A stretch of 15,201 nt of DNA from an uncultured Ureaplasma sp. (GCA_910589685.1 CAJUTA010000030.1:1-15201), one strand, 5' to 3'; shown: positions 1-10,280, counted from the stretch's first letter. Notes: generated by a model from the sequence alone, not told the origin. Numbers and translations: made by a program.

Positions 1-719
1 AATAAAAAATCATCAAATATATAAGAATTTAATGTATGTTTATGCTGATTTTTTTTGTTCATTAATTGAATTTTTTCAGATATATTTTTATTAATATTTT
101 TCCCTAATAAATATTTTTCTAAATCATCATATGTAAAACCAAAATCAGTTTCATCAGTTTGGTTTTCTAATAGTCCAGCTGAAGGAGCTTTTTTAATAAT
201 TTCAATTGGTAAATTAAAATCAACAGCTAATTTGTAAATTTCAGATTTCAAGAAATTAATTAATGGAAAAACATCACCAGAACTATCACCATATTTTGTA
301 AAATACCCTAATCAATATTCACTAAAATTTAAGCAACTAACTACCAATCCATTATTACTCAATGCAAAACTAGATAAATAAATTGATCGTAATTTTGGTT
401 TAATATTTGCAAGTTCTTCTTTATTTGCAAAATTTAATTTTTTGCTAAAACAAACATATTCATTTGTCATATCAATTATGTTTATTTTTATATCTAATTT
501 TTTTTCAATTAAATTTATATCTGATAAATCATTTTGATTTTCAATTGGTAAATAAAATGCTTTAATTTTTTCTTTACCAACATTATTAATTAAAATTTTT
601 AAAGCAACTAAACTATCAATTCCACCACTTATCCCAATAACATAATAATCTTTTTGATTAGCAAAAAGTGTATTTTTAATTAATTTATTAGTTTTTTCTA
701 ATTTTATATTAGTTTTCAT
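1..719 (-). CDS. nadE: NH3-dependent NAD+ synthetase (C-terminus cut by window edge)
   Basis: NadE makes NAD+ from nicotinate adenine dinucleotide, ammonia and ATP in the cytosol, the last step of NAD synthesis. The visible 239 codons start at the ATG at 719. They show the PP-loop ATP pyrophosphatase motif SGGIDS at residues 31-36, a central TKYGDSSGDVFPL segment, the KKAPSAGL and QTDETDFGF segments typical of NadE, and a late QHKHTLNSYIFDD stretch that corresponds to the C-terminal HKR region of the family, so only a few residues are probably missing. One in-frame TGA (312-314) is read as Trp. An in-frame upstream start at 755 lies inside obg and is not needed. The start overlaps the obg stop by 11 nt, so translation is probably coupled to obg. 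There is no glutaminase domain, so this is the ammonia-using type. Confidence in identity is high. Confidence 0.93.
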
Positions 720-1989
720 AATATAGTTTTGTTTCACCGATAATAATGGTGTCACCTTCTTCTGCGCCTATATTAGCTAAATCTTGTAGCATTGTTGTTG
801 ATCCAATTTTTTGATTTAATCTAATGAGATTATCACTTGTATTAATTGGTATTCGATATGCCCAATACTCTAAATATTCACAATTAACTTTAAAAATATG
901 TTCTTCTAATTTCTCGATATTGATTTCTTTACTTAATTTATCACTTTTTGAAACTAATTCTTTTCACTCAATAATTTCTTCTTCACCGATATCATGTTTT
1001 TGTTCAAGATATGCATTAACTAATTCCTCTTTTAATTCTTCTAGCCCTTCATCTGTTAAGCAAGAAGTCTTAATGATTTTTTCATTTTTAAATTTTTGCT
1101 GTATTTTTTTAAATTGTGAACCATCTATATCTTCATCACTTTTATTAGCAATAATAATAATTTTTTTACTAACTAAATTAATGTCATATGATTTTAATTC
1201 ATTATCAATAATTTCAATTGATTTCAAAATGTCTTCATTATCATTTTTCGACAATGAAATAACATGTACAAGAATTTTACATCTTTCTATATGTCTTAGA
1301 AAATCATATCCTAATCCAATACCTTTAGATGCGCCCTCTACAAGTCCAGGGATATCAGCAATTAATATTTTGTTATTATTTTTTTCCAAAACACCTAGAA
1401 TAGGAATCAATGTTGTAAATTGATAATCAGCGATTTTTGGCTTTGCATTTGTCAAGCAGCTAATTAATGATGATTTTCCAGCATTTGGTAATCCAATTAA
1501 TCCAATATCAGATATTTGTTTTAATTCTATTATTGCTTGAATTTCTTCCCCCTTTTCTCCTAATTCATATAGTGTTGGTGCTTTATTATAACCTGATTTA
1601 AAAAACGCATTACCATGACCACCGATTCCACCTTCAGCTATTAAGTATTCTTTTTTTTCAACTAAAATATCAGCAATAATTTTTCCAGTTTTTTCATCAG
1701 TAACTACAGTTCCTAATGGAACATTTATATATGTATGTTCACCATTGCGACCATACATATTTTTTATTCCACCATTTATTCCGTTTTCACCAATTATTTT
1801 TTTTCTATATGCAATTGATTCTAATGATGTCTCATTTTTGTTGCCAATGAAATAGATATTTCCACCATTTCCACCATTTCCACCAGCAGGACCGCCTAAT
1901 GGAACATGCGCCTCTCTTCTTCAAGAAACGATTCCATTTCCACCATTACCTGCTCTAATTAAAATTTTGCATTTATCTATGAAAGCCAT
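709..1989 (-). CDS. obg: Obg family GTPase (ribosome assembly / stress GTPase)
   Basis: This encodes a 426-aa GTPase of the Obg/CgtA family, which binds the 50S subunit and links ribosome maturation to nucleotide levels. The ATG at 1989 opens an N-terminal glycine-rich Obg fold (AGNGGNG, then GGPAGGNGGNGGN, residues about 13-45). A G domain follows, with G1 GLPNAGKS at 166-173, G3 DIPGLVEGA and G4 NKSD. The C-terminal OCT domain ends with GAEEGDTIIIGETKLYY, matching the GVxEGDTVRIG ending of the family. TGA is Trp at 964-966; under the standard code the OCT domain would be lost. The start is preceded by no clear Shine-Dalgarno sequence. It begins 79 nt after the dnaK terminator hairpin, with a candidate promoter between, and overlaps nadE by 11 nt downstream, suggesting an obg-nadE operon. 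Confidence 0.95.
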
Positions 1990-2012
1990 AATTTTATTAT
2001 TTTACTTATATA

Positions 2013-2041
2013 AATATAAATTTCCTATTTATTATTGTTAA
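2013..2041 (-). promoter_or_regulatory. Candidate sigma-A promoter for obg-nadE
   Basis: Read on the minus strand, TTAACA (2041-2036) and TATATT (2018-2013) are separated by exactly 17 nt. This is close to the TTGACA-17-TATAAT consensus. It lies between the dnaK terminator and the obg ATG at 1989, giving a predicted leader of roughly 15-20 nt. In DNA this AT-rich, chance matches to -10 boxes are common, so position and spacing carry most of the weight. Confidence 0.4.
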
Positions 2042-2067
2042 ATAATTTTTATTTTAGAAAGTTATTC

Positions 2068-2107
2068 TAATAAAAAAATACCAATATAACATGGTATTTT
2101 TTTATTA
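2068..2107 (-). terminator. Rho-independent terminator downstream of dnaK
   Basis: A perfect 16-bp inverted repeat (2068-2083 against 2092-2107) encloses an 8-nt loop. Its core is TACCA/TGGTA flanked by a run of seven A on one side and seven T on the other. It starts 21 nt beyond the dnaK stop codon. Because the A and T runs are symmetric it could terminate in either direction, but the only gene running into it is dnaK on the minus strand. It separates dnaK from obg-nadE. Confidence 0.85.
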
Positions 2108-2128
2108 GTATCAATAATAAAGATAATA

Positions 2129-3910
<1,782 letters not shown>

Positions 3911-3915
3911 CTAAT

Positions 3916-3923
3916 CTCCCCTT
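3916..3923 (-). promoter_or_regulatory. Strong Shine-Dalgarno site of dnaK
   Basis: AAGGGGAG on the minus strand lies 8 nt upstream of the dnaK ATG. It fixes the start at 3907. It stands out because most genes in the window have no recognisable ribosome binding site. Confidence 0.85.
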
Positions 3924-3951
3924 ATATATATAAAAATATGTATTTTTAAAT

Positions 3952-3960
3952 ATTATAGCA
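3952..3960 (-). promoter_or_regulatory. Extended -10 promoter of dnaK
   Basis: On the minus strand TGCTATAAT combines a perfect TATAAT (3957-3952) with the TGn extension. The -35 region at the usual distance falls inside the CIRCE-like operator and has no good TTGACA match, which fits an extended -10 promoter repressed by HrcA binding over the -35 region. The predicted leader is about 35-40 nt. Confidence 0.7.
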
Positions 3961-3965
3961 TATTA

Positions 3966-3992
3966 TTAGCACTTTAATGTATAGTTTGCTAA
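3966..3992 (-). promoter_or_regulatory. CIRCE-like HrcA operator upstream of dnaK
   Basis: The sequence TTAGCACTT, 9 nt, GTTTGCTAA matches the CIRCE consensus TTAGCACTC-N9-GAGTGCTAA at 8 of 9 positions in the left arm and 7 of 9 in the right, with the exact 9-nt spacer. CIRCE is the binding site of the heat-shock repressor HrcA and is commonly found before dnaK in mycoplasmas. It lies immediately upstream of the dnaK -10 box. Its outer arm overlaps the stop codon of mnmA (3989-3991), so part of the operator is coding sequence. Confidence 0.85.
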
Positions 3993-5104
3993 TTTTTAAA
4001 CATTCCGATTTTTTCTATTATTCCACCACCTAAACATATGTCATCTTGATAAAGAACGCAATATTGTCCCTCTGTAACATTTTTTTGTGGTTTATAATTA
4101 ATAATTAATTGATTTTCATTGAGTTCAATATTTACTTCTTGCAATTTTTGTCTATGTCTGAATCTTGCATAAATTTTTTTATTAAGATTAATTTCACTAA
4201 TTCAATTAAATTCATTGATAAATAGTTTATTAGAAAATAAATATTCTTTTTCTAATGAATCTGGAGCAACATAAATTATTTTTTTATCTAAATCTTTTTT
4301 GCAAATAAAGTAACGTTCATTTTGTCCACCAAGATTTAAACCTTTTCTTTGTCCTATTGTGTAATACATTGTTCCAATATGCTTACCAATAATTTTATTT
4401 GTAGATATATCTATAATATTTCCTGGTTTATTTGGTAAGTAATTTTGTAAAAAATTTCGAAAATTTCTTTCTCCAATAAAACAAATTCCAGTTGAATCTT
4501 TTTTATTAGCAACTACTAAACCAATTTTTTTAGCAATTTCTCGCACTTCACTTTTTTTATAATTAGATAATGGAAACAAAACATTATCGAGTTGCTTTTG
4601 TGTCAATGCACATAAAAAATATGTTTGATCTTTATCTTGATCTTCGCACATCATTAATTTATTTTTATTTTCATAATGTTCAATTTTTGCATAGTGACCA
4701 GTGGCTATATAATCACAACCTATTTTGTTGAATGCATATTCTTTAAAAACAGCAAATTTTATGTATTTGTTGCACAATACATCAGGATTTGGTGTTCTAT
4801 TTTTTGAATATTCATCAATAAAATATTTAAAAACATCTTCTCAATATTCTTTAACAAATTCTTTGTAATATAATTTGATATTTAATTTTTCAGCAATTTT
4901 TTTTGCATCATCATATTCTATTTGTGAATCACATTTATCAAATTTATTTTGATAGTTATTTTCTTGGTTTGCAACACTATCCCAATTAGACATATAAAGT
5001 CCAATAACTTCATATCCTTCTTGTTGTAATAAATATGCTGAAACAGCACTATCTACTCCACCTGACAACCCTACAACCACACGTTTTTTAACATTGTTCG
5101 CCAT
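3989..5104 (-). CDS. mnmA: tRNA-specific 2-thiouridylase MnmA
   Basis: This 371-aa enzyme adenylates U34 of the Lys, Glu and Gln tRNAs and inserts sulfur to make 2-thiouridine. The PP-loop SGGVDS is at residues 14-19. The two catalytic cysteines are visible: C111 in [13 protein letters not shown] and C208 in [12 protein letters not shown]. The tRNA-binding ATGHYAK segment and a C-terminal beta-barrel ending [13 protein letters not shown] are also present. TGA codes for Trp at 4841-4843 and 4202-4204. The ATG at 5104 overlaps the end of miaB by 17 nt in another frame, so the two tRNA-modification genes form one transcription unit. The stop codon TAG sits inside the CIRCE element of dnaK, and no terminator is seen before dnaK, so read-through into dnaK is possible. 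Sulfur must come from a cysteine desulfurase encoded elsewhere. Confidence 0.96.
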
Positions 5105-6533
5105 TTAAACTAAACCTAGATGATGAAATAATTCTCACTTTAACAATTTCTCCAACCCTAGCACTACCAGTAAAATTAACAACTTTTTGTTGAGGACTAT
5201 ATCCTGTTAAAACGTTTTCATTTGTTTTAGATTTACCTTCAACTAAAACTTCTAATATTTTTCCAACATATTTTTCATTATTTTCTTTAGCATATTTTTT
5301 TACAAGTTCATTTAATTTGTTTAATCTTTCACGTTTTGTTTCAATGTTAATTTCATCTTTAAAATTTACAGCTGGAGTCCCATCACGTTTTGAATAAATA
5401 AATGTATAAGCATTGTCATATTTTACTTTTTCATATAATTTTAAAGTGTTTTCAAATTGTTCGTTACTTTCATTAGGAAATCCAACAATTAAGTCAGTTG
5501 ATATTGCAACTTCTGGAATGTTTTTTCTAATATATTCAATATGATTTAAATAATCAGAAATTTTCATTTTTCTATTCATTTTTAAAAGAATATCTTCATC
5601 ACCGGATTGAATTGGTAGATGAATAAATGGCATTACATTTTTATTATTTTTTATAACATCAATAATTTTATTATTTCAATCAAATGGATTAGAAGTTGTA
5701 AATCTAAGTCTAGCAACATTTGTCTTAGCAACATCTTCTAGTAAATCTCAAAAATAATAGTTTGAATCTTTGAAATCTAAGCCATATGAGTTCACATTTT
5801 GCCCAAGTAAAGTTATATCTTTATATCCATTTTCAACAAGATATTTAACTTCATTTAAAATATCTTCTTTTTTTCTGCTTCTTACTTTACCTCTAGTGTA
5901 TGGGACTATGCAATATGTACAAAACTTATCACATCCATACATAATATTTACTCATGCTTTAATTTTGGAATCTCTAATAGAGGGAAGATTTTCAATAACA
6001 TCGCCCTCTTTATTCCAAATTTCAACAATTGTTTCTTTGCTAAAAATTGCTTGTTCAATAATTTGAGGTAATCTAAAAATATTATGTGTACCAAGAATAA
6101 AATCAACATGTTCATGATTTTGCAAAATTCTTTTAACAATTACTTCTTCTTGAGACATACATCCAGCTATACCAAAAATAAAATTTGGATTAGTATATTT
6201 TATTTTTTTCAACATACCAATTTCACCAAAAACTTTTTCTTCAGCATTTTCTCTTACGGCACATGTATTTAGAATAACTAAATCTGACTTAAAAATATCA
6301 TCAGTTCATTTGTATCCTAACATTTCTATGATACCTTTCATCGTTTCAGTATCACGTAAGTTTGATTGACATCCATATGTTCTAATGTGATATTTTTTAT
6401 CAATACCTATATTTTGAATATTTTCAGGAATAAAGAAAACATCATCAAGATGTTTGGCACTCTCAATTCTTTTTCTTGCTAATTTTAAATTAGGCATGAA
6501 GTATTTATTAAAATCAATTTCACGTTTTTTCAT
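5088..6533 (-). CDS. miaB: tRNA-2-methylthio-N6-isopentenyladenosine synthase MiaB
   Basis: This 481-aa radical-SAM methylthiotransferase converts i6A37 to ms2i6A37 in tRNAs reading UNN codons, using two [4Fe-4S] clusters. The N-terminal MTTase (UPF0004) domain has its three cluster ligands C55 (RTYGCQSN), C91 (LNTCAVREN) and C125 (GIAGCMSQ). The radical-SAM triad C201, C205 and C208 ([11 protein letters not shown]) follows. The radical-SAM core contains GQNVNSYG and [10 protein letters not shown], and a TRAM RNA-binding domain occupies about the last 65 residues ([13 protein letters not shown]). Five in-frame TGA codons encode Trp. The substrate i6A is made by MiaA, whose gene lies in the neighbouring divergent cluster. 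The N-terminal 45 or so residues before the first Cys domain resemble the extension seen in Bacillus-type MiaB. The ATG at 6533 is the first in frame and is followed by a lysine-rich start. Confidence 0.96.
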
Positions 6534-6544
6534 AATAAAAATAT

Positions 6545-6573
6545 ATTATATTGTTAAAATATATTTCTATGAA
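6545..6573 (-). promoter_or_regulatory. Candidate promoter of miaB-mnmA
   Basis: On the minus strand a perfect TATAAT lies at 6550-6545, and TTCATA (6573-6568), a 4 of 6 match to TTGACA, is 17 nt upstream. The -10 box ends only 11 nt before the miaB ATG, so the transcript would have a leader of about 4-5 nt or none. The region is shared with the divergent gene at 6569. Confidence 0.45.
6552..6560 (+). promoter_or_regulatory. Candidate extended -10 promoter of the exported-protein cluster
   Basis: TGTTAAAAT reads as TGn followed by TAAAAT (6555-6560), an extended -10 box. The predicted start of transcription would be at about 6566-6568, directly at the ATG at 6569, implying an almost leaderless mRNA. 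No Shine-Dalgarno is present, which agrees with that reading, but AT-rich DNA makes the -10 match weak evidence. Confidence 0.35.
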
Positions 6574-7579
6574 AAAAGCAATTATTTCAACTATTTCTAG
6601 TATTCTAGGTGTTGCTGCTATAACAACAACAGCAATTTTTTTGCCAACATATGTTTCTTCACAAGGATATTCAACGTATTTTTATAACTTTCGTCAAGCT
6701 TTAATTGATAATAATGATGACCAAAATGCTCTTAAATTTAGCGAAAGATACATGAATGCTACGAATGTAAACATACGTGATTTAATATTAGGAAATAACT
6801 ATATTAATAATGGCACTTATATACTATATATAGGTAGCGAAGGATATGAAAATCACAGAAATTTTTTATATGGAGATTCATCTAAAAAAGAAAATGATTT
6901 TTTATTAGATATCAATCCTGCTCTTAAAGGTAATTTTGGAACTGGACTAAGATTTTTTATGAGCAAACAATATGATCAATTTAAGATTCCTAGTTATGGT
7001 GATATTCCTGTTTTAACTTATCTTGATGAAATTCAATCATATGATGTAAATTCTAAATTTGAATATGAAAATTTAATTCTTAATTATAAAAAATTAGTTT
7101 ATGAAAAAGATACTGAAGGCTCAGAATCTTTAACTGATGATGAATTAGCAATAAATAAGAAAAAACATGATTGAGCAGTATCGGCTCCAAAGTTTAGTTT
7201 GGAACCTGGTGCTACATATCTAGATTGAGAAGGTAATACACAATATTTTCGTGCGAGCTATCAATCAGGTATCAAATTTAATAGTTTAGTTGATATGGTT
7301 AAGAAAATTTATCCAACTATGAATGATATTAATGGTACTTCTGTTGGAATTTTGATCGGATTTAAAGAAGGAAAAATTGCTAGCTTATTTTCTGGTTCAT
7401 TTGGCGCTTCATCAGGAAGCGATGAAACTACACCACCATCAAATGAAGGAACTACAGAGACTCCACTAGCCCCAAGTAGACTTAATAATGAATTTTTAAA
7501 ACCATTTAAACTAAATGACATTACTACTGTTAATGGTAATAATTTCATTAGTTGAATTGATGCTAACTACATGAAATAA
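6569..7579 (+). CDS. Putative exported surface protein, family not recognised
   Basis: I do not recognise this 336-aa protein. It opens with Lys-Lys and a hydrophobic stretch (residues about 4-26, IISTISSILGVAAITTTAIF) that looks like a signal peptide or N-terminal anchor. There is no cysteine at a lipobox position, so it is not an obvious lipoprotein; cleavage after VSS near residue 32 is possible. The mature part is polar, Asn/Tyr/Asp-rich, with an acidic stretch near residues 180-200. A Ser/Gly/Thr/Pro/Glu low-complexity linker at about 274-303 (SGSFGASSGSDETTPP) sits before a short C-terminal segment. TGA is read as Trp three times. The ATG at 6569 is preferred to a TTG at 6551 because the Lys-Lys-hydrophobic start follows directly. 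It heads the plus-strand cluster and is followed after 9 nt by a methyltransferase gene. Surface exposure is inference. Confidence 0.8.
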
Positions 7580-7588
7580 TTATTTCTT

Positions 7589-8167
7589 ATGCAAATTAAT
7601 TTAGAGTTATTAAATATTTGTTCAGAAAATAATATACCCATTATTAGAGATAAAACTGCAAATTTTATTGTTGATTTAATTAAAAAAAATGATTTTAAAT
7701 CTATTTTAGAAATTGGTACAGCATATGGATATAGCTCTCATATTTGAGCACAAATTTCAAATGTAAAAAATATAGTAACAATTGAGAAATCAACCGAATC
7801 TTATTTAATAGCCCAAAAATATTTATCAAAATATAAAAATGTTCATTGTTTAAATGAAGATGCTTTTAATTACAATAGCAATGAAAAATTTGATTTAATT
7901 TTAATTGATGGACCAAAATCTCATCAAGACATATTAGTCAATAAATATTTAACATATCTTAATTCAAAAGGAATAATTGTTATTGATAATTTGTTCTTGA
8001 AAAAAATTTCTAATTTAGAAATAAAAACAAAAAATCAAGAAAAATTATTGAATAAATTAAATGCTTTTTTGAAATGATTAGAAAATGATTTACCAAAATT
8101 AAATTATAAATTTACTTTATATGATTTTGATGATGGTGTAGGAGTTGTTACAAAAAATGAGAACTAA
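7589..8167 (+). CDS. SAM-dependent O-methyltransferase, TrmR/YrrM-like
   Basis: This is a 192-aa class I methyltransferase of the Methyltransf_3 (COMT-like) family. Motif I is EIGTAYGYSS (residues 41-50). The acidic post-I position is in TIEKS (64-68). FDLILIDGPK (101-110) and IVIDN (130-134) supply the Asp/Asp-Asn residues that bind a divalent cation in this family. Bacterial members of this size include TrmR, which methylates 5-hydroxyuridine at tRNA position 34 to mo5U. The placement near miaA fits such a role, but specificity cannot be proven from sequence, and other small-molecule O-methyltransferases share the fold. Two TGA codons (in HIWAQ and LKWLE) are Trp. The ATG lies 9 nt after the upstream stop, with no clear Shine-Dalgarno, and the end overlaps the next gene by 11 nt. 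Confidence 0.88.
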
Positions 8168-8333
8168 AAATCAAAATGAAAGATACCAAAAAAATAAAAA
8201 GAATAATTTCAATCAACTTAAAAAAAATAAAGGAATTTCTTTATCAACTAAACAAAAAATATTAATTACTATATTAATGTGTTTTCTTTGTGTCCTAGCA
8301 ATTATTGGTTTAGTTTTTATTGTTGTCTTGTAA
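8157..8333 (+). CDS. Small tail-anchored membrane protein, unknown function
   Basis: This 58-aa protein has a strongly basic, Lys/Asn/Gln-rich N-terminal half (residues 1-33) and one hydrophobic segment running to the C-terminus (about 36-58, ILITILMCFLCVLAIIGLVF). The layout suggests a single-pass protein with a cytosolic basic domain that could touch RNA or lipids. It overlaps the methyltransferase gene by 11 nt and ends 2 nt before the miaA ATG, so it is embedded in the cluster and probably translated by coupling. It is not an evident SecE, because the conserved W-P region and the residues following the SecE helix are absent. Function is unknown. The ATG at 8157 is preferred to a TTG four codons upstream. 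Confidence 0.65.
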   Translation: MRTKNQNERYQKNKKNNFNQLKKNKGISLSTKQKILITILMCFLCVLAIIGLVFIVVL

Positions 8334-8335
8334 AA

Positions 8336-9244
8336 ATGAAAAAAAAATTAGTTGTTATTATCGGACCAACAGCGGCTAAAAAAACCACAATTGCTCATGA
8401 AATTTGTCTTAAACTAAATGGATCAATTATCAATGCTGATGCATTTCAAGTATACAAAGATTTATCAGCGGGAGTTAATAAACCAAGTATAAGTAAATTA
8501 TCTGAAATTGAATATTATTTAATTAATATTAAAAATTTAGATGAGCAATATAATATTAAAGAATTTCAAATTGATTTTAAAAAATCATATGATGCAATAG
8601 TTAAAAAAAATAAACTACCAATTTTATGTGGTGGTAGTCATTTGTATATTGATGCAATTTTAAATGGATATGACCTTTCAGTTAGTTTAGAAAATGAATT
8701 AAATATAGTTAAAAATTGATCTATTGATAAAATTTCTAATTATGTTAAAAAATATGATTTTGTTTCATATGAAAAAAACATTAACAATATTTATAGATTG
8801 CAAAGATGTGCCGCATATTTATTAGCAAACAATAACATACCAAAATCTCTTTTAGAAAAAGCAAACAATAAAATTGAATTTGATCCACTAATTATAATGA
8901 TTTATAATGATCGAGATTTTTTGTATCAAAAAATAAATCAAAGATTTGATAATTTTTTATCAAATAATAATTGAATAGAAGAAGTTAAAATGTTAATTGA
9001 TAAATATCCCAATGATTTAGAAAAATATCAAGGGATGAAGGCTATAGGTTATTTAGAAATATTAGATGCAATTAAAAATAATATATCAATCAATGTTGAT
9101 TTAATCAAGCAAAAAACTAGAAGATTAGCAAAACATCAATTAACTTGGTGCAATAATAAATTTCACAATAAAGTTAAATTTGATCCAACAAAAGATAATT
9201 TAGATGATTTAATTAAATTAATTCAAAATTATTATGCTAACTAG
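8336..9244 (+). CDS. miaA: tRNA dimethylallyltransferase MiaA with altered P-loop
   Basis: MiaA transfers dimethylallyl from DMAPP to N6 of A37 in tRNAs reading UNN codons, giving i6A, the substrate of MiaB. The 302-aa product shows IIGPTAAKKT at residues 8-17, the base-recognition Asp D35 in NADAFQVY, a GxxKP segment (GVNKP), CGGSHLY where the family has GGTGLY, the YRLQRCAAYLL helix (usually RAxE), AIGYLE, and KTRRLAKHQLTW near the C-terminus. The order of motifs and the length near 300 make the family clear. The P-loop is odd: the family motif GPTAxGKT has Lys at position 15 in place of the invariant Gly. TGA encodes Trp twice. The ATG at 8336 lies 2 nt after the previous stop; hemW overlaps the 3' end by 11 nt. 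Confidence 0.92.
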
Positions 9245-10280
9245 ACACTTATATATACATATTCCATTTTGTGCACAAATTTGTAAATTTTGTGATTTCA
9301 AAAGAACAAAAACAAATGATGTGGAAATGATGGAAAAATATGTCAACAAAATTATTAATCAAGTTAAATTTTCATCATTTAAAAAGCAGTATAAGACAAT
9401 TTATCTAGGTGGTGGCACTCCTAATTTATTGCCAAATAAATGTTTAGAAAAATTACTATCTTTCTTAAGTCAATATTTAGATGACCAATATGAATTTACA
9501 ATTGAATGTAATCCAGATTTAATTAATTCACATCAGGTTGAAATTTTTAAGAAAAGTAAATTGAATAGAATTTCATTAGGTGTTCAATCAACAAATAATT
9601 CAATTTTAAAAGAAATGAATAGAACACATTCTATAGAAGATGTAAATAAAAGTATAAATTTATTGAAAGATTTTGGTATTGATAATATTAGTTGTGATTT
9701 TATCTATAATTTGCCAAATGAAACATATGAGGATTTATTGAATATTAAAAAATTTCTTTCTAAACATAAAATAAAACATGTTTCAATTTATTCATTAGAA
9801 ATAAAAGAAAATGCGATTTTAAATAAAGAAAAATATAAAATTTCTAATGAAATTGAAGAAAAAAAATTTTCTTTTATTAAGAAAATGATGACTGAATTAG
9901 GATATATTCGTTATGAAGTATCTAATTGATCAATTGGACAAAATTATAGCAAACATAATTTAGCATATTGAAAAAGTGATTCATGAAAAGCTTTAGGATT
10001 TGGTTCTCATGGATTTGAACATAAAACAATTTATCAAATTGGTGGATCACCAAAAAATTTTTATGTGAATAAAATTGAAAATCTCTCTCAAAAAGAATAT
10101 TATTTTCAAATCTTAATGATGGGTCTTAGATTAGAATCTGGAATAGATTTATCAATAAACAAAAATATGGAAGCATATTTATTTTTTAAAGATAAATTAA
10201 AAAATGTTTCAATTATAGATAATTATCTAAAAGCAAATAATATCGATTTATTAGATGATATTCTTATAAATTTAATTTAA
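9234..10280 (+). CDS. hemW: HemW-like radical-SAM protein (coproporphyrinogen oxidase-like)
   Basis: This 348-aa radical-SAM protein is of the HemW/HemN family. The cluster motif is C13xxxC17xxC20 followed by DF rather than a fourth Cys, which is the HemW pattern and not that of true oxygen-independent coproporphyrinogen oxidase (CxxxCxxCxC). YLGGGTPNLLP, ECNPD, SLGVQS and the later NYSKHNLAYWKSDSW and ALGFGSHGF segments are standard family features. HemW delivers heme to target proteins in other bacteria. Mollicutes generally lack heme synthesis, so its job here is open. TGA codes for Trp three times near 9927-9996. It overlaps miaA by 11 nt at its start and the convergent cmk gene by 9 nt at its end. 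The ATG at 9234 directly precedes the conserved LYIHIPFC start. Confidence 0.9.

Noticed and set aside
824..1423. A plus-strand open frame of 199 codons antisense to obg
   Set aside because: It lies opposite the well-conserved G domain and OCT region of Obg, has Ser/Leu/Ile-rich sequence with no family resemblance, and no start signals. It is a shadow of obg.
1747..1990. The in-frame ATG at 1758 as the obg start
   Set aside because: It would remove the glycine-rich N-terminal Obg domain, which is clearly encoded upstream once the TGA at about 1921 is read as Trp.
3928..3950. AT-only inverted repeat in the dnaK leader as a possible RNA thermometer
   Set aside because: The stem is only A-T pairs with a tiny loop and does not clearly pair with the Shine-Dalgarno. 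Such palindromes arise by chance in this base composition, and CIRCE already explains heat regulation.
5770..6272. Plus-strand frames and a second minus-strand frame in the miaB region
   Set aside because: All overlap the conserved MiaB MTTase and radical-SAM domains in other frames and show no domain or start signal.
7309..7548. A minus-strand frame opposite the exported protein
   Set aside because: It mirrors the Ser/Pro/Glu low-complexity linker; no promoter or ribosome binding site supports it.
8279..8335. An upstream in-frame extension of miaA beginning at 8279
   Set aside because: It overlaps the membrane helix of the small protein in another frame and adds residues before the conserved MiaA start; the ATG at 8336 directly precedes the P-loop strand.
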